Positions 7,099 to 11,340 of a stretch of DNA of 11,340 nucleotides are shown here, in pieces (the first letter of the stretch is position 1; each line of letters begins with the position of its first letter). The notes under the pieces were generated by a model. That model searched no databases. It had not been told where the DNA came from and worked only from the letters and a program-made list of their open reading frames with translations. The DNA comes from an uncultured Lachnospiraceae bacterium (GTDB lineage Bacteria > Bacillota > Clostridia > Lachnospirales > Lachnospiraceae). The DNA lies in contig CALDIE010000066.1 in assembly GCA_937901625.1 (NCBI GenBank), positions 1 through 11,340 of the forward strand, read 5' to 3'. The position numbers and the translations under genes are program-made.

Positions 7099-7106
7099 CC
7101 ACCTTT
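7099..7106 (-). promoter_or_regulatory. Ribosome binding site of the 287-aa gene
   Basis: AAAGGTGG on the minus strand ends 8 bases before the ATG at 7090. It decides the start codon against the overlapping GTG at 7102. Confidence 0.75.
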
Positions 7107-7131
7107 CTTAGATATAGAAAATGATGAGATA

Positions 7132-7160
7132 ATTATAACAGAGATAGGATTTTTTGACTA
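7132..7160 (-). promoter_or_regulatory. Sigma-A-type promoter of the minus-strand two-gene operon
   Basis: On the minus strand the -10 is a consensus TATAAT (7132-7137) with an extended TGn (7138-7140). The -35 is TAGTCA (7155-7160), four of six matches, at a 17-bp spacing. Transcription would start near 7125, giving a leader of about 35 bases before the ATG at 7090. No operator is apparent. Confidence 0.75.
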
Positions 7161-7365
7161 TAAAAACTTGCGATAATTGGCTGCTCTTTGTTACTATTTA
7201 CGGAGGTTTTTTCTATTCCGAAAGAAAAACGTCTTTGACCTTCTTAAGCCGATACACAACGATGAATGTCTTATATATGGTCATCATCGTGCAGTCGATG
7301 GAGCTGATCAAAAGCGTGACCGGATTGGATAAGGATCGTAAATTGAGAGTTCGTATTTCAAGACC
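7161..7365. other. Intergenic stretch with no supported gene
   Basis: This lies between the operon promoter and the tRNA terminator. Short frames are open on both strands, including a minus-strand one ending at 7213 with fairly regular codons, but none has a ribosome binding site with a start codon. I see no RNA structure here. Confidence 0.5.
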
Positions 7366-7396
7366 AAAAAACCTCAGACGATTGCCTGAGGTTTTT
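7366..7396 (-). terminator. Intrinsic terminator of the tRNA-Arg gene
   Basis: CCTCAG (7372-7377) and CTGAGG (7386-7391) form a 6-bp stem with an 8-base loop. It is extended by an A-run at 7366-7371 and a T-run at 7392-7396. It begins two bases after the tRNA 3' end on the minus strand and could act on both strands. Confidence 0.85.
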
Positions 7397-7397
7397 A

Positions 7398-7471
7398 CGT
7401 GCGCGACAGGATTCGAACCCACGACCTTCTGGTCCGTAGCCAGACGCTCTATCCAGCTGAGCTACGCGCAC
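7398..7471 (-). tRNA. tRNA-Arg (anticodon ACG)
   Basis: The 74-nt cloverleaf reads on the minus strand. The acceptor stem GTGCGCG/CGCGCAC is perfect. The D stem is GCTC/GAGC. The anticodon stem TCTGG/CCAGA encloses loop CTACGGA, with ACG at the anticodon. The T loop is TTCGAAT and the discriminator base is G. ACG is normally deaminated to ICG and reads CGU, CGC and CGA. The T stem GTGGG/CCTGT contains three consecutive G-U wobbles. CCA is not encoded, since TAA follows the discriminator. It has its own promoter and terminator, so it forms a single-gene unit. Confidence 0.96.
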
Positions 7472-7514
7472 AATCACAAATTGTGACAGACGGCTTTCGC
7501 AACGTCCGAAAGAT

Positions 7515-7543
7515 AATTTACCACAGCCGGGGGTAAAAGTCAA
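7515..7543 (-). promoter_or_regulatory. Promoter of the tRNA-Arg gene
   Basis: On the minus strand the -35 is TTGACT (7538-7543), the spacing is 17 bp, and the -10 is TAAATT (7515-7520) preceded by an extended TGG. The expected start is about 35 to 40 bases before the mature tRNA 5' end. Confidence 0.8.
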
Positions 7544-7559
7544 CTGCTTTTCATGATGC

Positions 7560-7588
7560 TTTAAAAAAAGGCGGATATGAGTTAAAAT
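7560..7588 (+). promoter_or_regulatory. Weak candidate promoter of the ndpA-like operon
   Basis: TTTAAA (7560-7565), a 17-bp spacer and TAAAAT (7583-7588) give a moderate sigma-A match. It is divergent from the tRNA promoter. A competing pair, TTGAGG (7594-7599) with TAAAAT (7615-7620), has a spacer of only 15 bp. Either could serve. Confidence 0.3.
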
Positions 7589-7650
7589 AAGGGTTGAGGC
7601 GATCGCGGCAAGGATAAAATACCCGCGAAGATGTGAAAAAGGAGCAGAAA

Positions 7651-8646
7651 ATGGCAAGAAAAAAGATTGAATTACAGCGCTGTTTTATCAGCACGATCGA
7701 TTCCACGGGAGCATACGTGGATTACAATGAATATACGATGGATCCGAACGGAGAGATTGTTGGATATGTCACACAGATATTTTCGTATAATTATAGAAAT
7801 ACCAAGGCAAAAACGGCGGTATACGCCATGGATTCCTATCTGGCAGATATCGTGCCGGAGGATCCGGAGCATTTTGACGCATTTGTGGATGTGATCGCCG
7901 ATTCCATGCACGAAACATTGAGAGAAGCCTACGGTATGTCGGCCGGAAGCGGTCTGTTTGTATTTGCTTTTGTGGACGATCAGCCGGTGATCGCGTTTTT
8001 TAAATTAAATTACCAGACCAGACTGACCTGCGAAAAAGATACGGACGGCACGGTCATCTGGAAAAAGGATCCCAGACTCTTGCCCGGGCATACCCAGAAA
8101 GAGTATGATTATTTCTTTATCAGCCCCTATGAGCGAAGGGTATGGATGTCCGATACACATGCGGTGATCGGAGAGGAAAGCATCAACTATCTCGCGGAGA
8201 GGATCTTAAAGATCACACTGCACAAATCCGAAAAAGAGGTGGTGGATGTTATCCAGAACGCCATGCTCGACACTATCAGGGAATGCTATGACGAAGAGGT
8301 GCCTAAGAAGGTATTTGAGTATCGGCAGACGATCGCTGCTGCGGCACAGGAAGCGGGAGAGATCAATCCGGAAGAGATCGGAACGCAGATCTTTGCGGAT
8401 AATGAAGCTGCGATGGAGCGCTATGAGGAGAGGGCGGAGGATATGCAGATCCCCACACAGGCCGTATATATCAGCCCTCCGACGAGAAAAGCCCTGAATA
8501 AAAAGCAGAAGATCGTTACCGAAAACGGGATCGAGATCCTGGTGCCGGTGGAGTTTCTTGAAGATAAAGAGATTTTTGACTTTCAGCAGGATGAACACGG
8601 AAGCATTTCCATTGTGATAAGGGATACCAAGGGGGTGGTAAAATGA
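7651..8646 (+). CDS. NdpA/YejK-like nucleoid-associated protein
   Basis: This 331-aa protein matches the overall pattern of the 37-kDa nucleoid-associated protein family (NdpA, E. coli YejK, about 335 aa). Members bind DNA and co-fractionate with the nucleoid; their exact role is poorly known. Recognisable features are a mid-protein strand pair FVFAFVDDQPVIAFFKLNY (about residues 105-123), a long charged helical section (about 185-250), and a C-terminal block ending ILVPVEFLEDKEIFDF followed by ISIVIRD. The fit is from family pattern, not from a catalytic motif. The ATG at 7651 is chosen over the GTG at 7633 because AAAAAGGAG (7636-7644) lies 6 bases before it. The next gene overlaps its stop codon by 4 bp (ATGA). 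No signal peptide or membrane segment is seen, so the protein should be cytoplasmic. Confidence 0.7.
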   Translation: MARKKIELQRCFISTIDSTGAYVDYNEYTMDPNGEIVGYVTQIFSYNYRNTKAKTAVYAMDSYLADIVPEDPEHFDAFVDVIADSMHETLREAYGMSAGSGLFVFAFVDDQPVIAFFKLNYQTRLTCEKDTDGTVIWKKDPRLLPGHTQKEYDYFFISPYERRVWMSDTHAVIGEESINYLAERILKITLHKSEKEVVDVIQNAMLDTIRECYDEEVPKKVFEYRQTIAAAAQEAGEINPEEIGTQIFADNEAAMERYEERAEDMQIPTQAVYISPPTRKALNKKQKIVTENGIEILVPVEFLEDKEIFDFQQDEHGSISIVIRDTKGVVK

Positions 8647-8828
8647 ATCTTGAGACCTGGTATTACGAGGTGGTCAGTATCGACGGAGATTACGCGAACC
8701 TTAAGCGTACCGATATCGAATCGGATGACGAAAAGCTGGTGGCAAGAGCGTTGCTGCCCGGGGAGATTAAGGTAGGCAGCAAAGTGAAGTATGAGATGTT
8801 AAGTTATTCCATGGCGGAGCAGGGATAA
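8643..8828 (+). CDS. Small conserved-looking protein of 61 residues, function unknown
   Basis: I do not recognise this protein. Its start overlaps the stop of the upstream gene (ATGA at 8643-8646), and AAGGGGGTGG lies just before it, so it is very likely translated with its neighbour. It is acidic and soluble, with alternating hydrophobic residues that suggest a small beta-barrel: YYEVVSIDGDYANLKR, then a short acidic turn, then LLPGEIKVGSKVKYEML. The order of elements recalls DUF3006-type small proteins, but that is only a pattern likeness. It lies 4 bp before the next gene. Confidence 0.75.
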   Translation: MNLETWYYEVVSIDGDYANLKRTDIESDDEKLVARALLPGEIKVGSKVKYEMLSYSMAEQG

Positions 8829-8832
8829 ACGG

Positions 8833-9765
8833 ATGGACATGAGAGAACGCCTGGCGGAGAGGCTTTTAAATGACAGAGAAAAACTGAGCATTATGATGCG
8901 GGGCGGCCGGCAGTGGCTAAAGAAGTGGGAAAATACGCCCCTTTTAAAAGATACGGTAAACGAACTGCGGGATATATTGGATCTGTTGGAAGATTATATG
9001 TACGGAAGATACAAAAAGATTCCCAAGAGGATGCTGATCGCAATGATCGCGGCCGTATTGTATGTCGTCAGCCCGATCGATTTTCTGCCGGTCTTTCTGG
9101 ATGACATACTGGTAGTCAGTATTGTACTTGACAAGGGAGCGGAAGCGGAGCTGAAAAAGTACAGGGAATGGAAAAAAGAAGAGCGGTTACGGCAAAAAAG
9201 AGAGCGGATCTCCAGGGAAAGGATAAGGGTAAGGAATATGAGAAAGTATCTGATCGTAGTGGATATGCAGAAAGATTTTGTGGACGGAAGTCTCGGATCC
9301 CCCGAGGCGGAGGCTATCGTTGAAAATGTAAAACAGAAGATCGAAGGCTTCGACGGTAAAGTGATCTTTACGAGGGATACCCATCAGCCCGATTATTTAA
9401 GTACAAGAGAAGGCCGTTTTTTACCGGTGGAACATTGCATCGAAGGAAGTGATGGATGGCAGATCGATGAGCGACTTAAGGATCTGGCGGATACAAAAGC
9501 GGATAGGATCATTGACAAACCGACCTTTGGTTCCACGGAACTGGTGGAGTATATGATCAAGGATAACGCGGCTAAACCCATTGAATCCATCGAACTGATC
9601 GGTTTGTGCACGGATATCTGTGTGGTTTCCAATGCGCTTTTGTTAAAAGCCAGATTCCCGGAGGTGGATATCTTTGTTGATCCCTCCTGTTGCGCGGGGG
9701 TGACACCGGCAAAGCATGAAGCAGCCCTGGAGACGATGCGCAGCTGTCAGATCGAGGTGCGGTGA
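8833..9765 (+). CDS. Fusion of a YkvA-like DUF1232 domain and a nicotinamidase/isochorismatase-type cysteine hydrolase
   Basis: The 310-aa frame joins two modules. Residues 1-135 contain a DUF1232 (YkvA) core around 63-100: IPKRMLIAMIAAVLYVVSP then IDFLPVFLDDILVV, a membrane-associated segment. A highly charged helix (about 104-134) follows. Residues 136-310 are a complete cysteine hydrolase of about 175 aa with the catalytic triad Asp144 (VVDMQKDF), Lys229 (IIDKPTFGST) and Cys263 (GLCTDICVVSNA). It also has nicotinamidase-like metal ligands Asp182, His184 and His201. The likely reaction is amide hydrolysis of nicotinamide or a similar small amide; the true substrate cannot be told. Met136 (9238) starts exactly where free-standing relatives begin and has AAGGG 8 bases upstream. 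The hydrolase may therefore also be made alone by internal initiation. AGGGA 7 bases upstream supports the start at 8833. It is last in the operon with the ndpA-like gene. Confidence 0.88.
   Translation: MDMRERLAERLLNDREKLSIMMRGGRQWLKKWENTPLLKDTVNELRDILDLLEDYMYGRYKKIPKRMLIAMIAAVLYVVSPIDFLPVFLDDILVVSIVLDKGAEAELKKYREWKKEERLRQKRERISRERIRVRNMRKYLIVVDMQKDFVDGSLGSPEAEAIVENVKQKIEGFDGKVIFTRDTHQPDYLSTREGRFLPVEHCIEGSDGWQIDERLKDLADTKADRIIDKPTFGSTELVEYMIKDNAAKPIESIELIGLCTDICVVSNALLLKARFPEVDIFVDPSCCAGVTPAKHEAALETMRSCQIEVR
9225..9240 (+). promoter_or_regulatory. Possible internal ribosome binding site and start for the hydrolase domain
   Basis: AAGGG (9225-9229) lies 8 bases before the in-frame ATG at 9238, which is the natural start of the hydrolase domain (MRKYLIVVDMQ). 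It suggests either a relic of two separate genes or a second, shorter product. Confidence 0.5.
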
Positions 9766-9793
9766 TCCCTGCAGTATTTCTACACCCTGTTGA

Positions 9794-9822
9794 ATGACCG
9801 AAGGTGATTTTAGTGTTATAGT
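9794..9822 (+). promoter_or_regulatory. Extended -10 promoter of the 168-aa gene
   Basis: TATAGT (9817-9822) is preceded by TGT, giving an extended -10. ATGACC (9794-9799) is a four-of-six -35 match at a 17-bp spacing. The leader to the ATG at 9899 would be about 70 bases. No terminator is seen between the upstream gene and this promoter. Confidence 0.55.
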
Positions 9823-9885
9823 TTCCTTACGACATAAAGAACAGTTAATAACAGATGCCCCGGCACAGCGGTCGGGAAGACGAAC

Positions 9886-9890
9886 GGAGG
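9886..9890 (+). promoter_or_regulatory. Ribosome binding site deciding the start of the 168-aa gene
   Basis: GGAGG sits 8 bases before the ATG at 9899. The frame is open for 35 more codons upstream, but those overlap the promoter and have no comparable site. Confidence 0.8.
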
Positions 9891-9898
9891 TAGAGAAT

Positions 9899-10405
9899 AT
9901 GAAAATGACTTCTGCAGTGGCAAACAAGATGGTTCGTAAGCTGATGGATGACAAGGCTTACTACAGATCCTTAGAGGAGGAGGGTTCCGTATATGTGGCA
10001 TCCCTCGACGAGGATCCGGTGATCCCGGAATACAACTACTCCGAGGTGGCCGCAAAGCTCGATGAGATCAACGAAAAGATCGTTAAGATCAAGCATGCGA
10101 TCAATCTTTCCAACTGTACCAATTCGGTGACGGTGGGAGAAGAGACGATGACTATCGATATGGTTCTGGTCAAGATGGCTCAGTTAAATGCCAGAAAGAG
10201 CGTTCTGGACGGCATGCGTAAGCAACAGCCGAAAACCAGAGTAGACAGCTACTACTCCAGAAAGGCTTCGCCTGAATATCGATATGTAAACTACGATCTG
10301 AACCTGATCAAGAGTGAGTACGAAAAGGTTGAATCTCTGATCACGGAGATACAGATCGCGCTGGACTACTATAATCAGACGGTAGAGTTTGAGGTGGAGA
10401 TTTAA
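9899..10405 (+). CDS. Helical 168-aa protein resembling the DIP1984/septicolysin family
   Basis: The protein is charged, mostly helical and without signal peptide or membrane segment. Its pattern resembles DIP1984-family proteins. A helix with KLDEINEKIVKIKHAINLSN (about residues 56-75) is followed by a VTVGEETMTIDMVLVKMAQL segment, a helix ending MRKQQPKTR, a Tyr/Ser-rich stretch, and a final long helix ending EIQIALDYYNQTVEFEVEI. The biochemical role of that family is not established; the septicolysin name does not show that it lyses cells. GGAGG (9886-9890) lies 8 bases before the ATG at 9899. This is preferred to the in-frame ATG at 9794, which falls inside the putative promoter. It appears to be a single-gene unit. 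The family call is moderate; the gene itself is secure. Confidence 0.75.
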   Translation: MKMTSAVANKMVRKLMDDKAYYRSLEEEGSVYVASLDEDPVIPEYNYSEVAAKLDEINEKIVKIKHAINLSNCTNSVTVGEETMTIDMVLVKMAQLNARKSVLDGMRKQQPKTRVDSYYSRKASPEYRYVNYDLNLIKSEYEKVESLITEIQIALDYYNQTVEFEVEI

Positions 10406-10424
10406 CCACCGAAGCCTCCCGGAA

Positions 10425-10464
10425 CCCCGGACAACGAGGATTCCGAAGGAATCCGAGTCCGGGG
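10425..10464 (+). repeat. Long two-part hairpin after the 168-aa gene
   Basis: The outer stem is CCCCGGAC (10425-10432) with GTCCGGGG (10457-10464). The inner stem is GGATTCC (10438-10444) with GGAATCC (10448-10454) and a GAA loop. An internal loop of 5 and 2 bases separates them. The nearest T-run (10482-10488) is about 17 bases downstream, so it is not a classical terminator. It may protect the mRNA 3' end or act with the later T-run. Confidence 0.75.
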
Positions 10465-10538
10465 CTCTGAATGGTTACCGTATTTTTTAAAATCAAATAA
10501 CGAACAGTATTTTCCGGGCAGATGCTAATTTTTCTTTC

Positions 10539-10570
10539 GTACCCGGATTCTCTTCGGAGAATCCGGATAC
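10539..10570 (+). repeat. Strong hairpin with UUCG tetraloop
   Basis: A 10-bp perfect stem, CCGGATTCTC (10543-10552) and GAGAATCCGG (10557-10566), closes a TTCG loop with the C-G closing pair that makes it extra stable in RNA. After one mismatch, three more pairs extend it to 10539 and 10570. It is not followed by a T-run on either strand. Confidence 0.75.
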
Positions 10571-10590
10571 CAAGAGTTAACAGGTACTGA

Positions 10591-10772
10591 TTGACGTGAC
10601 GGTACATAGAATTGTTTATTGTTAGAGTTCACGCTTTTATTCTTGTTATATACGTTATGCATGATTGTATAAGGTTGCAGATCGGATGTCGAATAATTTT
10701 GCATCGCCGAAAACCTGATAACGGCTTTGCCGGTGTCGCGGGCATGGAGGTTCGGTTACACATGCCTTTTTT
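10591..10772 (+). ncRNA. Candidate small RNA in the 588-bp intergenic region
   Basis: TTGACG (10591-10596) and TTTATT (10615-10620) with an 18-bp spacer form a weak promoter. A terminator at 10741-10772 would end a transcript of about 145 nt. Within it, AGGTT (10672-10676) can pair with AACCT (10713-10717) around an inner stem CGGATG (10683-10688) and CAT/CCG (10702-10709). The same AACCT can instead pair with AGGTT (10748-10752) inside the terminator loop. This resembles a switch or a structured sRNA. No known riboswitch, T-box, 6S or SRP consensus was recognised. No coding gene follows on this strand before 10906. Confidence 0.3.
10741..10772 (+). terminator. Intrinsic terminator within the intergenic region
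   Basis: GGCATG (10741-10746) and CATGCC (10761-10766) form a 6-bp stem with a 14-base loop, followed by six T. Plus-strand orientation is implied by the T-run. There is no open gene upstream closer than 10405. Confidence 0.6.
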
Positions 10773-10773
10773 G

Positions 10774-10791
10774 TTACATTTTAGAATGTAA
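10774..10791. repeat. 7-bp inverted repeat next to the terminator
   Basis: TTACATT (10774-10780) and AATGTAA (10785-10791) flank TTAG. The symmetry could mark an operator or a weak hairpin. No promoter was found that clearly overlaps it. Confidence 0.45.
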
Positions 10792-10880
10792 GGATTTGGG
10801 AACGAAACGGAGAGATTCGCATATCAATTAAGGATCGGGGATTATTTGGGATTGATGTCAATATTCAACAGGTAAGAAAA

Positions 10881-10920
10881 GACCGGCGGAAATATTTCCG
10901 TCGGTCTTCTTGTTTTGTTT
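10881..10920. terminator. Bidirectional terminator at the end of the cellobiose phosphorylase gene
   Basis: GACCGGCGGAAAT (10881-10893) and ATTTCCGTCGGTC (10894-10906) are complementary over 13 positions with one G-U pair. The plus side continues TTCTTGTTTTGTTT. The minus side continues TTTTCTTACC. It lies 88 bp beyond the stop of the minus-strand GH94 gene, so it most likely ends that transcript, and it also stops any plus-strand RNA from the intergenic region. Confidence 0.85.
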
Positions 10921-10925
10921 AGCAG

Positions 10926-10970
10926 ATTTGGTCACCAAATGATCTTCCCTCCGGCAAAGCATCTGCCGGA
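10926..10970. repeat. Two palindromes in the GH94 3' flank
   Basis: ATTTGGT/ACCAAAT (10926-10940) is a perfect odd palindrome around a single C. TCCGGCA (10950-10956) and TGCCGGA (10964-10970) form a 7-bp hairpin with a 7-base loop. Neither has a T-run. They lie between the GH94 stop codon and its terminator. Confidence 0.55.
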
Positions 10971-10993
10971 AAGCGAAACCCAGACCCCGGTGA

Positions 10994-11340
10994 TCAACCC
11001 ATGGTTACCACAACGTTGTATTCCTTCTGTCCCTCAACATAAGGTACTACACAACCTTCTACGGCTACGCCGTTGACAGTCATGCTCTTTACGCCCTTCT
11101 CAACGTTCTCCGGATTCTTAACTTCGATGTTGTAGGTACCCTCACGGAACTGACGGGTTACCTTGAAGTCACCGAAATCCTTCGGTACGCAGGGATCAAT
11201 GGACAGACCCTGATGCGTAGGATATACACCCAGGATGTACTGGGAGATATTTACGAAGGTCCATGCTGCGGTTCCGGTCAGCCAGGAGTTCTTGCCTTCG
11301 CCGTGGAACTTGGCGTCAGCCCCGGCTACCATCTGGCAGT
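10994..11340 (-). CDS. GH94 cellobiose phosphorylase, C-terminal part, 5' end outside window
   Basis: The frame is open to the window edge, and about 114 C-terminal residues of a roughly 800-residue enzyme are visible. GH94 enzymes cleave cellobiose with phosphate to glucose 1-phosphate and glucose in the cytoplasm, saving ATP in cellulose users. Diagnostic segments are CQMVAGADAKFHGEGKNSWLT with GTAAW, QYILGVYPTHQGLSIDPCVP, and the final beta-sandwich block DFKVTRQFREGTYNIEVKNP ending NVVVTMG. This C-terminal pattern fits cellobiose phosphorylase best. Related GH94 enzymes (cellodextrin, laminaribiose or chitobiose phosphorylase) cannot be fully excluded from so short a piece. It runs towards the bidirectional terminator at 10881-10920. 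Confidence 0.88.
   Translation of the reverse strand, partial: CQMVAGADAKFHGEGKNSWLTGTAAWTFVNISQYILGVYPTHQGLSIDPCVPKDFGDFKVTRQFREGTYNIEVKNPENVEKGVKSMTVNGVAVEGCVVPYVEGQKEYNVVVTMG

Noticed and set aside
7213..7422. Minus-strand frame with fairly regular codons ending at 7213
   Set aside because: It overlaps the tRNA and its terminator, has no ribosome binding site before any start codon in the intergenic part, and matches nothing I know.
7398..7471. tRNA-Arg as an integration site with att repeats
   Set aside because: I found no second copy of the tRNA 3' end in the window and no integrase gene.
7154..7486. Plus-strand 110-codon frame across the tRNA
   Set aside because: Its second half is the antisense of tRNA-Arg, and it has no supporting start signal.
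10857..10877. Six-codon frame MSIFNR as a leader peptide
   Set aside because: It has no Shine-Dalgarno at proper spacing and no coding gene follows on that strand.

Overview
The window looks like chromosomal DNA from a low-to-mid GC member of the Clostridia, most likely Lachnospiraceae. The evidence is Firmicutes-style ribosome binding sites and promoters, a trp operon with protein signatures of that group, a GH94 cellobiose phosphorylase, and several conserved hypothetical proteins of the kind found in gut and rumen clostridia. The family-level assignment is inference from protein character, not from a marker gene.

Layout. Positions 1-4299 (+) hold the distal part of a tryptophan operon: trpE (5' end cut off by the window), a trpG-trpC fusion, trpB and trpA, with 4-bp spacing, a 95-bp gap and an 8-bp overlap in turn. 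trpD and trpF are not in the visible part. trpE lacks two arginines expected at conserved sites, one of them catalytic. Between trpA and a strong bidirectional terminator (4500-4533) lies an array of about fourteen 11-bp purine-rich repeats (4345-4498).

Positions 4645-7160 (-) hold a two-gene operon with its own extended -10 promoter. The first gene (287 aa) looks like an AAA+ protein whose P-loop has been lost. The second (498 aa) is a VirD4/TraG-type coupling ATPase that lacks the usual N-terminal membrane helices and has a variant Walker A motif. No relaxase, VirB4 or other conjugation gene is nearby. This pair is the best candidate here for an undescribed system. Next comes a tRNA-Arg(ACG) gene on the minus strand with its own promoter and terminator.

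Positions 7651-9765 (+) hold a three-gene operon: an NdpA/YejK-like nucleoid-associated protein, a 61-aa conserved-looking small protein, and a fusion of a YkvA-like DUF1232 membrane domain to a nicotinamidase/isochorismatase-type cysteine hydrolase. A separate gene with its own promoter (9899-10405) encodes a 168-aa helical protein resembling the DIP1984/septicolysin family. A 588-bp intergenic region (10406-10993) has several strong hairpins, two of them terminator-like, and may encode a small RNA. The window ends in the C-terminal part of a minus-strand GH94 cellobiose phosphorylase gene.

How the genes fit together: the trp genes turn chorismate-derived anthranilate into tryptophan, provided that trpD and trpF are supplied elsewhere. 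The remaining blocks are separate transcription units, bounded in several places by bidirectional terminators. Their shared context gives no single pathway.
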